This document shows, piece by piece, positions 53,072-62,283 of a stretch of 64,000 bases of DNA. The DNA comes from Persephonella sp. KM09-Lau-8 (GTDB taxonomy: Bacteria > Aquificota > Aquificia > Aquificales > Hydrogenothermaceae), in assembly GCF_000703085.1 (NCBI RefSeq), contig NZ_JNLL01000001.1:1116001-1180000 (forward strand), in the 5' to 3' direction. The translations under genes were made by a program, and so were the position numbers. Below the pieces are notes generated by a model that ran no database searches, had not been told where the DNA came from, and saw only the letters and a program-made list of their open reading frames with translations. Numbering within the stretch: position 1 is the first letter of the stretch; each line of letters opens with the position of its first letter.

Positions 53072-55579
53072 ATGAAAGCCAGAACAAAATTTACCTACTT
53101 TCTGATTATGTTTTTCTCCTTTTTTCTGTTTGAAAATGCTTTATCAACAGTGAAACAAAATGTTCAATTTTCAGCTGAGAAAAAGAAAGAGGTATGTAAG
53201 GAATTAAACAAAATCGTCATCCCATTTATTGAAAATCAGGGTCAAATTTCCAAAGAAGTTCTGTTCTATGCAAAAACATTTGGAGGAACTGTATTTGTAA
53301 CACAAAAAGGTGAAATAGTCTATAACCTACCATCAAAAGATATGAAAATTACTGTTATCAGGGAAACCTTACTTAATTCAAAAACAAACTTCGTTCAAGG
53401 ATTGGAAAAAGCAAAAGCAAAAGTTAATTACTTTATCGGTAATGATAAGAAAAAATGGAAAACAGGTATCCCAACATATAATCTTGTGAGCTTAGGAGAA
53501 GTGTACAAAGGTATTGAACTGAAGTTAAAAGCCCACGGAAATAATATTGAAAAGCTGTTTTTCATAAAACCGGGTTCAGAAGTCAGTCAGATTAAACTAA
53601 AAATCGATGGAGCAAAAAATTTAAGAATTGATAAACAAGGACATCTGGAAGTTGAAACACAGCTTGGAATAGTTAAATTTACAAAACCAGTGGCTTTTCA
53701 GGAAATAAACGGTAAAAAGGTAAAAGTAGCAGTAGAATATCAAATTCTTTCAAAAAATAGCTATTCTTTTAAAGTTGGGAAGTATGATAAAAAGAAAGAA
53801 TTAATCATAGACCCTCTTTTAGCCTCAACTTATCTTGGAGGTAGTGATTCAGACAGATTAACTGCAATAGTTCTTGACTCTTCTGGAAATGTAATCGTTG
53901 CAGGTTGGAGTATGAGTTCAGATTACTTTATTTATGGTGGCACAGCATATAATGCTAACGGAGACGTCGTTGTTACAAAATTAACAAATGATTTAAGAGT
54001 TGTGTTAGGTTCAACATTTATAGGTGGGAGTAACGATGAAAAAGCATTTGCTTTAGCTATTGATTCTTCTGATAATGTTTTTGTTACAGGATATACATAT
54101 TCTACTGATTATCCTATGGCAGGAACTCCTTATGATAATTCACCCAATGGTTATAGAGATATTTTCCTAACAAAATTATCTAATGATTTAGGAAATATAA
54201 CAGCTTCAACTTACATAGGTGGTGCTAATACACAAGATGTTGCTTACGGAATAGCCATTGATTCTTCTGATAATGTATTTATTACAGGTTATGCAGATGG
54301 AATAATAGATTATCCAACAACAGCTGGTGCTTATGATCCAACTCCAAAAACAACATTTTGGCCTTATTATGAAACTATAGTTTCAAAGTTTTCAAATGAT
54401 TTAAGCCAGCTTTTAGCTTCAACTTATCTAAGTGGAAATGATCCTAACGAAGTGGATGAACAAAAAGGGAAAGCTATAACAATAGACAGTTCTGGAAATA
54501 TTTACATAGTAGGATATTCTGGAAATGCAGACTATCCAACAACTGCAGGAGCATATGACAGTTCATATAATGGTGGATTTGATGCGGTTGTATCTGTTCT
54601 GAGCAATGATTTGTCATCTTTGATAGCTTCTACATTTATCGGAAGTCAGGGAAACGATGTAGCAAACGGAATTGCCCTTGACACCTCTGGAAATATTTAC
54701 ATTACAGGATATACAAATAACAGTAACTACCCTGTAACAACAGGAGCAACATTAAAAGGTGCGAGAGATATTATAGTTTCAAAATTATCTAACAATTTAA
54801 AACAACTTTTGGCTTCAACTGTGCTTGGTAGCAGAGGAAATGACAGAGGTTATGCAATTGCAGTAGATTCGTCAGATAACGTTTATGTTACAGGCTATGC
54901 TGGTAATTTTGATTATCCAACAACAGAAGGTGAATATTTTAATAATGCAGATGTAGTTGTTACAAAACTTGATAGTAATCTTTCAAATATTTTAGCTTCA
55001 AGATTTTTAGGTGGCTGGGATTATGAAGAAGCATCTGCAATTGTTCTTGATTCCTCTAACAACATATATATTGCAGGCTATACAAAATCTGCAAATTACC
55101 CAACAACTTCGAGAGCTTTTGAGTATTATTACAATGGCGGAAGTTTTGATGGTTTTGTTTCTAAATTAGATTTAACAACATATTCATTAACGATTAATAA
55201 ATCAGGCTCTGGAGCCGGAATTGTAATTGATTCTGAATCTGGAATTTATTGTGGAAATGATTGTAATGAAAGTTATACACCTTCCACAGAAGTTAAACTT
55301 TATGCTTTCATAGATGCCGATTCAAAATTTTCAGGCTGGGGCGGAGATTGTTCATCCTGCGGTTCGTTTTCTACCTGTAGGATTACAATAGACTCTAACA
55401 AGGTATGTTCTGCCTCTTTTGAAAGCACAACAAAGGAAGAAGCTACCACCGGTGATAGTGGTGGAGACGGAGGATGTTCTATGGCATCAAACCCTGTAAG
55501 TTTACAATCTGCCTTAGTAAATATCTTTATCTGGTTGACCGCTTTTGGAGTGTTTTTTATAAGAAAGTTTAGAAATTAA
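53072..55579 (+). CDS. Secreted SBBP beta-propeller-repeat protein with C-terminal sorting-like tail
   Basis: 835 aa. Signal peptide (to about residue 25), then a DUF7948-type domain (FIENQGQISKEVLFYAK... about 45-245), then about eight SBBP repeats (about 250-700) each with the pattern VTGYT-x-S-x-DYPTT. Next come a Cys-rich InlB-B-repeat-like module (FSGWGGDCSSCGSF) and, last, GGCSMAS + membrane helix + RKFRN. The last part is the three-piece layout of CTERM sorting signals with a cysteine. Probably a surface-exposed or lipid-linked outer protein. Ligand unknown. Confidence 0.85.
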   Translation: MKARTKFTYFLIMFFSFFLFENALSTVKQNVQFSAEKKKEVCKELNKIVIPFIENQGQISKEVLFYAKTFGGTVFVTQKGEIVYNLPSKDMKITVIRETLLNSKTNFVQGLEKAKAKVNYFIGNDKKKWKTGIPTYNLVSLGEVYKGIELKLKAHGNNIEKLFFIKPGSEVSQIKLKIDGAKNLRIDKQGHLEVETQLGIVKFTKPVAFQEINGKKVKVAVEYQILSKNSYSFKVGKYDKKKELIIDPLLASTYLGGSDSDRLTAIVLDSSGNVIVAGWSMSSDYFIYGGTAYNANGDVVVTKLTNDLRVVLGSTFIGGSNDEKAFALAIDSSDNVFVTGYTYSTDYPMAGTPYDNSPNGYRDIFLTKLSNDLGNITASTYIGGANTQDVAYGIAIDSSDNVFITGYADGIIDYPTTAGAYDPTPKTTFWPYYETIVSKFSNDLSQLLASTYLSGNDPNEVDEQKGKAITIDSSGNIYIVGYSGNADYPTTAGAYDSSYNGGFDAVVSVLSNDLSSLIASTFIGSQGNDVANGIALDTSGNIYITGYTNNSNYPVTTGATLKGARDIIVSKLSNNLKQLLASTVLGSRGNDRGYAIAVDSSDNVYVTGYAGNFDYPTTEGEYFNNADVVVTKLDSNLSNILASRFLGGWDYEEASAIVLDSSNNIYIAGYTKSANYPTTSRAFEYYYNGGSFDGFVSKLDLTTYSLTINKSGSGAGIVIDSESGIYCGNDCNESYTPSTEVKLYAFIDADSKFSGWGGDCSSCGSFSTCRITIDSNKVCSASFESTTKEEATTGDSGGDGGCSMASNPVSLQSALVNIFIWLTAFGVFFIRKFRN

Positions 55580-55586
55580 ATTCATT

Positions 55587-55608
55587 GGGGCTGAAAAGCC
55601 CCTTTTTT
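55587..55608. terminator. Terminator between the SBBP gene and recO
   Basis: GGGGCT (55587-55592), GAAA loop, AGCCCC (55597-55602), then six Ts. Ends the SBBP transcript; it overlaps the recO stop codon on the opposite strand. Confidence 0.88.
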
Positions 55609-56293
55609 ATAGATTTTTAGATAAATAATCTTTCAGAAAATTCTCAAGTTTAGGTGTGGAAATAGGCTTTAGCTTGTTTAGGCTCTGGAATTTTATATTT
55701 TTTAGGAGTCTTAGATTTTTAATATCATTATAAGTTAATGTATCTCTTTTTTTAGAACATTTCTTGCAAACAACCCCACCTTCATTTATTGATAAAAAGC
55801 CGTAATTATACTGGTTTATTTTTGTAGAACATCTAACACACTGGTTGAGCTCAGGATAAATACCAGACAGGTAAATCAGCTTAGCCAGAAAATTTAGACG
55901 GAAAAGGTCTGTATCTATATCAGTCGTAAGATAATAAAGGCTTTTTTTCAGTAAGATAAAAACTTTTTCATCTGGGAAAATTACATACTTGTTAAAAATA
56001 TTAAGAATTTCAAACCCGGTTTTTAGTTTGTTTATATCCTTTGCTATCTCAAGGCCAAGACTTTTTGAACGGTCTAATTCCTTTATAAAAAACTTTTCTT
56101 TTCTTTTGAAATATACCCCATAAAACCAGGAGAAAGGCTCCGTTGCATGTAAAAAAGGAGATTTTAAAAGCTGTCCTTTTGGGATATAGATATTTTCTTT
56201 CCCATACTTGCGGAAATAAACAGTTATAGAAAGGTCATAATCCCCTGCCAGCGATTTCCTTAAAACTATTCCTTCATCTTTTACAAACTCCAT
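55607..56293 (-). CDS. recO: DNA repair protein RecO
   Basis: 228 aa. N-terminal OB-fold (DEGIVLRKSLAGDYDLSITVYFRKYG), helical middle, and a four-Cys zinc motif (CVRCSTKI ... GGVVCKKC). Annealing and RecA-loading mediator in the RecFOR route. Sequence is divergent and AT-rich, but the family architecture is clear. Confidence 0.88.
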   Translation of the reverse strand: MEFVKDEGIVLRKSLAGDYDLSITVYFRKYGKENIYIPKGQLLKSPFLHATEPFSWFYGVYFKRKEKFFIKELDRSKSLGLEIAKDINKLKTGFEILNIFNKYVIFPDEKVFILLKKSLYYLTTDIDTDLFRLNFLAKLIYLSGIYPELNQCVRCSTKINQYNYGFLSINEGGVVCKKCSKKRDTLTYNDIKNLRLLKNIKFQSLNKLKPISTPKLENFLKDYLSKNL

Positions 56294-56406
56294 ATAACCA
56301 ATTTATCCATATATACTAAGAAAATCAAAAATATGTTCACAATCATAAACAGGTTAATTATTTTTATACAGAGTTATTAATAAAATCTGACTTTCAGGAG
56401 AAAGTT

Positions 56407-58113
56407 ATGGAAATATCAAGAAGAAAGCTTCTACAAACCTCAATTATGCTCTCTATGGCCGGATTTACAGGATTAAAACTCCCTGTCTATGCAGCAGATA
56501 GGGGCATTACAGTAGCAAACAGAAAAGAAACGGAAAACACCGTTGAGTATGAACTGGTAATAAAAAAACAAACCCTATCTATCGGAAACAGAGAGGGAAT
56601 GCCCATTACCATAAACAATAATTTTCCTGCACCCCTTATAAGATTAAAAGAGGGGAAATGGGCAATTATCAAGGTTTATAACGAAATGAATGAACCTACC
56701 TCAATCCACTGGCATGGTCTTATAATCCCCAATGAGATGGACGGTGTTCCGGGACTGACCTTTGACGGAATTCCGCCAAAAAGCAGTTTTACATATAAAT
56801 TCCCTGTTGTTCAATCTGGAACATACTGGTATCACAGCCACACCGGTTTGCAGGAACAGCTTGGTTTGTATGGGCCTCTTATTTTAGACCCAAAAGAACC
56901 AGAACCATTTGAGTATGACAGGGAGTATGTGATTGTTTTATCAGACTGGACATTTGAAGACCCTTATGATGTCTTAATGCATCTAAAAAAATGGGATGGA
57001 TATTATAACTATCACAAAAGAACCATCTCAGACCTTTTAAGAGACATAAAAGAAAAAGGCTTTCAAAGAACCATTAGAGAAAGGTCTATGTGGGCAAAAA
57101 TGAGAATGAGTTCCCGGGATATAGCCGACATAACAGGTGTAACATATACATATCTTATGAACGGGAAAACAGCTGAGGAAAATCCTGAATTTCTATTTAA
57201 CCCCGGTGAAAAAGTCCGCCTGAGATTTATAAATGCCTCTGCTGCAACATATTTTGATGTCCGTATCCCTGGCCTAAAAATGAAAGTGGTTCAGGCAGAT
57301 GGCCAGAATATTCAACCTGTTGTAGTTGATGAGTTTAGAATAGCGATAGCAGAAACATATGATGTGATTGTTCAGCCTGATAAAAATGCTTATACCATTT
57401 TTGCAGAAACAATGGATAGAAGCGGTTATACAAGGGGAACACTAACATATAAAAAAGGTTTGTCTGCTCCGGTTCCTTCCCAAAGACCACCTGCAGAAAG
57501 AGGAATGAAGGCAATGGGAGGAATGCATCATCATATGGGGCATATGAAAGACATGAAAATGATGGATAGATGCGGAGATTGTAAGCCTATGATGATACCT
57601 GATAGCTTCGGAGTTGATGCGGCAATGATAAATAAAAATCCAGTATGCAGATTAAATGAAGCCGGAGTTGGACTGGAGAAGGTTCAACACAGAGTTTTAA
57701 CTTACTCTGACCTAAAAAGCCTCCAACCTCATCCTGACAGAAAACCGGTTAGACAGATAGATATCCATCTAACAGGAAATATGGAAAGATTTATCTGGAA
57801 GATGTATTCCTATGATGGAAAAAAGCTAACGGATAAATTTGAGATACCTATCAAAGCAAAACTAAATGAAAGAATAAAAATAATGTTTATAAACCATACA
57901 ATGATGGATCACCCTATGCACTTACACGGTATGTGGATGTATCTCCAGAATGGAAACGGAGAGTTTAACCCCAGAAAACATACAATAAATCTCAAACCTG
58001 GTGAAAAGGTCTGTGTAGAAATAGATAATGACGCCATAGGAAATTGGGCATTCCACTGCCACATCCTTTATCACATGCATACAGGTATGTTTAGAGTTCT
58101 GCAAGTCTGTTAA
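56407..58113 (+). CDS. copA: CopA-type multicopper oxidase, Tat-exported
   Basis: 568 aa. Tat-type signal with SRRKLLQ at residues 4-10. Cupredoxin copper ligands: HWHG (about residue 101), WYHSH (about 145), HPMHLHG and HCHILYHMHTGM near the C-terminus, so type 1, 2 and 3 sites are complete. A Met/His-rich segment (MGGMHHHMGHMKDMKMM, about residues 365-385) is typical of copper-tolerance enzymes that oxidise Cu(I) in the periplasm. GGAGAAAG ribosome binding site. Paired with copB. Confidence 0.93.
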   Translation: MEISRRKLLQTSIMLSMAGFTGLKLPVYAADRGITVANRKETENTVEYELVIKKQTLSIGNREGMPITINNNFPAPLIRLKEGKWAIIKVYNEMNEPTSIHWHGLIIPNEMDGVPGLTFDGIPPKSSFTYKFPVVQSGTYWYHSHTGLQEQLGLYGPLILDPKEPEPFEYDREYVIVLSDWTFEDPYDVLMHLKKWDGYYNYHKRTISDLLRDIKEKGFQRTIRERSMWAKMRMSSRDIADITGVTYTYLMNGKTAEENPEFLFNPGEKVRLRFINASAATYFDVRIPGLKMKVVQADGQNIQPVVVDEFRIAIAETYDVIVQPDKNAYTIFAETMDRSGYTRGTLTYKKGLSAPVPSQRPPAERGMKAMGGMHHHMGHMKDMKMMDRCGDCKPMMIPDSFGVDAAMINKNPVCRLNEAGVGLEKVQHRVLTYSDLKSLQPHPDRKPVRQIDIHLTGNMERFIWKMYSYDGKKLTDKFEIPIKAKLNERIKIMFINHTMMDHPMHLHGMWMYLQNGNGEFNPRKHTINLKPGEKVCVEIDNDAIGNWAFHCHILYHMHTGMFRVLQVC

Positions 58114-58123
58114 GGAGGAAATT

Positions 58124-58861
58124 ATGTTTAAAAAAAGTTTAATTACCGGATTATTAATAACCTCTTTTGTGTATGCTCAGGAGAAAAAATGTAATCTATA
58201 CCCTATCAAGCCTATGGAACCAATTTATTACGGACAGCTGCTTTTTGACAGAATTGAGTATACGATTGATAACGGCCATAGAGTAGATTATGAGATTACA
58301 GGCTGGTATGGTGGAGATTACCAGAAAGTATGGCTGGAAATGGAAGGAGAACACAATGTTAATGCAGGGAGCGGAGATATTGAAAATTTAGACCTGCTTT
58401 ATGGTAAAGCTATATCTCCTTTCTGGGATTTCAGAATTGGTGCAGGATATACAGGTTCTTATAAATCTGATGGTGGAAACAGGAGTGTGGCTGTTGTTGG
58501 TTTAAAAGGACTGGCACCGTATATGTTTGAGGTGGATACAAACTTAAGGCTCACAACAAAAGGAGAGTTTTATGGGGATTTTGAGGCAGAATATGATATA
58601 TGGCTTACCCAGAGAATGGCTCTGCAACCTAAATTTGATACAACATTTTCTTTCTCAAAGATTGAAGAAATAGGAATAGGTTCTGGCATAAATGATATTA
58701 ATCTAAGTTTGAGGCTCAGATATGAGGTAAAAAGGGAGATTGCCCCTTATGTAGGTATTTCTTATACAAGGCTATATGGTCAGACAAAAAGTTTAGCCAA
58801 ATCAGAAGGAGAAAAAATAGAATACACTGATATAATAGCTGGCATTAGGATATGGTTCTGA
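58124..58861 (+). CDS. copB: CopB-type copper resistance outer-membrane protein
   Basis: 245 aa. Signal peptide (to about residue 18), then alternating beta strands of an outer-membrane barrel (GWYGGDYQKVWLEMEGE, LLYGKAISPFWDFRIGAGY, and the C-terminal IIAGIRIWF ending in Phe). The PcoB/CopB family; lacks the long Met-rich N-terminal region of the classical protein. Starts 10 nt after copA with AGGAGG. Confidence 0.9.
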   Translation: MFKKSLITGLLITSFVYAQEKKCNLYPIKPMEPIYYGQLLFDRIEYTIDNGHRVDYEITGWYGGDYQKVWLEMEGEHNVNAGSGDIENLDLLYGKAISPFWDFRIGAGYTGSYKSDGGNRSVAVVGLKGLAPYMFEVDTNLRLTTKGEFYGDFEAEYDIWLTQRMALQPKFDTTFSFSKIEEIGIGSGINDINLSLRLRYEVKREIAPYVGISYTRLYGQTKSLAKSEGEKIEYTDIIAGIRIWF

Positions 58862-58902
58862 ATATTTTATAATTGTTAAAAAAACAAAAATACAGGAGAA
58901 AA

Positions 58903-59268
58903 ATGAAAAGATTAGTGCCAGTATTAGTTATTCTGATTGCCCTTTTTTCAGCGGCCTGTAAAAGAATAGATAACTCAAACCCAGATGATATGCTTTTAAC
59001 AGCAGTCCAGCTTGGAGATATTGACAGGGTAAGACTGGCAATCGCAAAAGGTGCCAATCTTAATTATCAGGATGAAAATGGAGGGACAGCATTACACTGG
59101 GCAGTATTTTACGGATATAAAGATATAGTCCAGTTATTGCTGATGCAGGGTGCAGACCCATTAATAAAAGATAAAGACGGGATAACTCCCATAGATGTTG
59201 CCAGAATAAATAATAAAAAGGAAATGTTAAAATTACTGGAAAAGTATGTAAAGAAGAAAAAAGAATAA
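58903..59268 (+). CDS. Ankyrin-repeat lipoprotein
   Basis: 121 aa. Lipobox FSAAC in the signal peptide (Cys about residue 19), then about three ankyrin repeats (DRVRLAIAKGANLNYQDENGGTALHWA-like spacing, then DIVQLLLMQGADP and GITPIDVARI) and a Lys-rich tail. ATG 58903 with AGGAG is preferred over TTG 58873. 41 nt after copB, so it may be cotranscribed with the copper genes; link to copper is inference only. Confidence 0.82.
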   Translation: MKRLVPVLVILIALFSAACKRIDNSNPDDMLLTAVQLGDIDRVRLAIAKGANLNYQDENGGTALHWAVFYGYKDIVQLLLMQGADPLIKDKDGITPIDVARINNKKEMLKLLEKYVKKKKE

Positions 59269-59269
59269 A

Positions 59270-61024
59270 CTACTTTTCAGCCCAGCTTTCCACTGCTTCT
59301 GCCTCAAACTCAACAGGAACTTTCTTAAGGAGTATCTTCCCTGAACGGAGCATACTTTCTGATAGTACATCTTTTGCCTTCTGTGCATCTTCCTCTTTTA
59401 CATCAACCACAATCTCATCATGAATTAGGTTTACTATATGCGCATCAAGGCCGTCCTTTAGTTTTCCAAAAAATACAACTGCCATTTTTAGCATATCGCT
59501 GCCTGTGGCCTGTATCGGAAAATTAACCGCCTCTGTAAATCTATTTACAACCATTCTCCTGCCAAGCAGGGAATAAACAACAATGGTGTGTTTTTTAGAA
59601 AGCTCCTCTTTTACCTTTTCATGCCATTTTTTAAACCCGGAATATACCTCAAAAAATCTTTCGTGGAACTTCTGGGCTTCTCTAAGGGTTATATCTATTC
59701 CGTAGTTATTTTTTGCATACTCCATAAGGGATTTTGGAGATATACCATAAATAAGACCAAAATTTATAGCTTTTGCCATCTGTCTTTCTTCCTTGGTTAT
59801 CTCTTCATATTCCTTTCCAAGAATAAGGGAGGCTGTAAACCTGTGGAGGTCTTTTCCTTCCGAAAAAGCCTTTATCATTGTTTCATCATTAACATACTCG
59901 GCGGCTATTCTTAGCTCTATTTGTGAGTAATCTGCAACTATAAGCTTTCTACCTGGATGTGCTTTAAATAATTTTCTAAGCTCTCTTGTTATATTCTGGA
60001 GGTTTGGACGGGAAGAAGCCATTCTTCCTGTAGGTGCCCCAATCTGCTTAAACTCACTGTAAATTCTGCCATTTCTAAGATGGGAACTAAGCTCCTTTAA
60101 TTTATCAAGGGTTTTTTTCTCGGAACGTATCTCCAGAAGTTCTTTTACCTCAGGTCTGTCAATATACTGTCTTAATGCACTATCCTGCGAGGATAAAGAG
60201 CCTTTCTGTGTTCTTGGCAGTTTGAGGCCTACTTTGTTTGTTAGCCATGCTGTTACCTTTTGAGGTGAGAAAGGGTCAACACCATGCTTTCTATAAAAGG
60301 ATATATACTTTCTCTGGTAATCCTGGGATACCTGTTGGAGCATTTTTTTCAACTCATTTTCATCAACAGGCATACCTGTAAGCTCTATCTGGGCAAGCTG
60401 GGGCACAAATGCCATCTCAACAACTGCAACAGCATTATCAAGGGAAAATGTTTTGTGTATTTCTCCTGAGGCTTTATGGGGAGTTTTTATGCTGTTAAGC
60501 CTGCCCCTGAGTATAGGGAAAATCTCACGGAGAATATCAACATCCTTTGCTGCATAATCAAGCTGCTCCTGTGATAAATCCCTTAATCCCCATGCCGATG
60601 CCTGCTGGCTTTTGTCTAAATGGTTTTCTGTAAGACGGTAGCTTACAGCCTGTAATGAATGCTTTTCCCCTTCATGCTCAGAAAGAAGCTGGGAGGCAAT
60701 CATCGTATCAAAAACTATCTGAGGGAAAATATCAAAGTTTGTTTTAAGAAACTTTATATCAAATTTAAGGTTGTGTCCTATAATGCCTTTTTGTTCCAGC
60801 AGTGGTTTTAAATATTTAGCAAATTCAGGAATAAGAAACATATCATACAGGAATATCTCATTATAGTTGCCTATCTGAACAAGGCGAATTTTATCTGAGA
60901 AAAAATCAATATCTTTAAAGGATTTTACGGCAACTTCCGTATCCAGAAATAGATATTTATCTTTTTCAAAAGCTTTTAGACTTTCTACTGCCTCATCTAA
61001 GGAAAATATGTAGCTATATTTCAT
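59270..61024 (-). CDS. polA: DNA polymerase I, Klenow-type (3'-5' exonuclease + polymerase)
   Basis: 584 aa without the 5'-3' exonuclease domain. Proofreading residues are intact: FLDTEVA (Exo I), GHNLKFD (Exo II) and YAAKDVD (Exo III). Polymerase motifs: DYSQIELRIA (A), RQMAKAINFGLIYG (B) and HDEIVVDV (C). ATG 61024 follows the UPF0145 stop by one base; an upstream TTG is less likely. The missing nuclease is the gene at 1263-2159. This is the arrangement known in Aquifex. Confidence 0.96.
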   Translation of the reverse strand: MKYSYIFSLDEAVESLKAFEKDKYLFLDTEVAVKSFKDIDFFSDKIRLVQIGNYNEIFLYDMFLIPEFAKYLKPLLEQKGIIGHNLKFDIKFLKTNFDIFPQIVFDTMIASQLLSEHEGEKHSLQAVSYRLTENHLDKSQQASAWGLRDLSQEQLDYAAKDVDILREIFPILRGRLNSIKTPHKASGEIHKTFSLDNAVAVVEMAFVPQLAQIELTGMPVDENELKKMLQQVSQDYQRKYISFYRKHGVDPFSPQKVTAWLTNKVGLKLPRTQKGSLSSQDSALRQYIDRPEVKELLEIRSEKKTLDKLKELSSHLRNGRIYSEFKQIGAPTGRMASSRPNLQNITRELRKLFKAHPGRKLIVADYSQIELRIAAEYVNDETMIKAFSEGKDLHRFTASLILGKEYEEITKEERQMAKAINFGLIYGISPKSLMEYAKNNYGIDITLREAQKFHERFFEVYSGFKKWHEKVKEELSKKHTIVVYSLLGRRMVVNRFTEAVNFPIQATGSDMLKMAVVFFGKLKDGLDAHIVNLIHDEIVVDVKEEDAQKAKDVLSESMLRSGKILLKKVPVEFEAEAVESWAEK

Positions 61025-61025
61025 T

Positions 61026-61337
61026 CTACTCAACTACTACCGCTGTCCCCCATACAGAAATCATAAGCATAGATTCATACATTTCGTAAGAAAAGTTTAT
61101 ACCTATAACTGCGTTTGCTCCTTTTTCTGCAGCCTGTTCCTGTAGTTCTTCAAGCAGTTTTTGTCTGTATTTGTTTAATTCTTTTTCATAGGAACGGGTT
61201 CTGCCGCCTAAAAAATCCCTTATACTTGCAAACAAATCCCTTATTACATTTACCCCTATAACTGCCTCGGCAGCGACAATACCTTTGTATTCCTTTATCT
61301 GTCTGCCTGATATTGTGTCTGTTGTGGTTAAAATCAT
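61026..61337 (-). CDS. UPF0145 (YbjQ-like) protein
   Basis: 103 aa. Pattern TTTDTISGRQIKEYKGIVAAEAVIG, GANAVIGI and the final SVWGTAVVVE are characteristic of YbjQ/UPF0145, which forms pentamers and has no settled function. Overlaps the preceding gene by 4 nt (ATGA) and precedes polA. Confidence 0.88.
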   Translation of the reverse strand: MILTTTDTISGRQIKEYKGIVAAEAVIGVNVIRDLFASIRDFLGGRTRSYEKELNKYRQKLLEELQEQAAEKGANAVIGINFSYEMYESMLMISVWGTAVVVE

Positions 61338-61918
61338 TTTATTTCACCGTAATTTATAAATACTGCTCCTTTTTCAAGCATCTGGTTTATAGCCTTTTCT
61401 ATATCTCCTTTATTTACCTCTACTCCTTTTATTGCATCTTCAAGGACAAATACCTGATAGCCAAGATTTAGTCCGCCTAAAACAGTGTTTTTAACGCAGT
61501 AGTCTGTAGCAACCCCACAGACAAAAAGCCTTTTTATTCCCCTTTCTTTAAGAAGCTGGTCTAAAATAGTTCCCTGAAAACCTGAATATGCATCAAAATC
61601 CCTTGATGTTCCTTTTGAGATAATAAATTTGTTGTCCAGTGGTATTTTAAGTTCTGGATGGAATTTTGCCCCTTCTGTATCCTGAACACAATGGGGAGGC
61701 CATATACCACCATGTCCTTTAAATGATATATGGTCTACCGGATGCCAGTCCCGTGTAAAATAAACAGGATTTCCTCTGTCTGCAAAAAGCTGTATATACT
61801 GGTTTAAAACAGGAATAATCTTATCTCCGTCTGGAACAGGCAAAGCTCCTCCTGGCATAAAATCATTTTGCATATCAACAACTATAAGGGCATCAAAATC
61901 ATTTATTTTTAGCTTCAT
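61334..61918 (-). CDS. pncA: Nicotinamidase-like isochorismatase-family hydrolase
   Basis: 194 aa. Catalytic Asp in VVDMQNDFMPGGALPVPDG, the metal-site DWHPVDHISF, the lysine in PELKIP/FIISKGT, and nucleophile Cys in VCGVATDYCVKNT (AxDYCV pattern), so nicotinamidase is the best call. Recycles nicotinamide to nicotinate for NAD. Confidence 0.88.
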   Translation of the reverse strand: MKLKINDFDALIVVDMQNDFMPGGALPVPDGDKIIPVLNQYIQLFADRGNPVYFTRDWHPVDHISFKGHGGIWPPHCVQDTEGAKFHPELKIPLDNKFIISKGTSRDFDAYSGFQGTILDQLLKERGIKRLFVCGVATDYCVKNTVLGGLNLGYQVFVLEDAIKGVEVNKGDIEKAINQMLEKGAVFINYGEIK

Positions 61919-61930
61919 GGTCGTTGTCCT

Positions 61931-62281
61931 CTACTCGTTTTCTTCTTCTACTTCTTTACAATTTATGCAAAGTTTAGCAATTGGTCTTGCCTTTAATCTT
62001 TCGTATGGAATTTCTGCACCGCACATCTCACATATTCCATAAGTGCCATACTCTATTTTTTGAAGGGTCATCTCTATTCTTTTTAAAACTTTTCTATCTC
62101 TATCAAGGTTTCTCAGCATAACAAGTCTGCCTGCTTCTGCGTCGGCTCTATCAATCTCATCTCCACCTTCATAGGAAAGGGGCTCTCCAACATTTTCCTG
62201 AGTTTCACTCAGGAGTTTTTCCCTCCATTCTAAAAGTGTCTGCTTTAGCTCTTCAATCTGTTCAGGTGTTAAATGTTTCAT
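61931..62281 (-). CDS. DksA/TraR-family zinc-finger protein
   Basis: 116 aa. N-terminal coiled-coil region (LKQTLLEWREKLLSE), GGDEIDRADAEAGR near the tip (DxxDxA-like: DRADAE), and a C-terminal C4 zinc finger (CEMCGAEIPYERLKARP, then CINC). Binds RNA polymerase secondary channel and, with ppGpp, adjusts rRNA and amino-acid promoters. Located between aroD and the nicotinamidase gene. Confidence 0.9.
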   Translation of the reverse strand: MKHLTPEQIEELKQTLLEWREKLLSETQENVGEPLSYEGGDEIDRADAEAGRLVMLRNLDRDRKVLKRIEMTLQKIEYGTYGICEMCGAEIPYERLKARPIAKLCINCKEVEEENE

Positions 62282-62283
62282 CT

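Noticed and set aside
53072-55579. SBBP repeats as a DNA tandem repeat or recombination hot spot
   Set aside because: The repeats are conserved at protein level but diverged at DNA level, as expected of an old beta-propeller-type protein.
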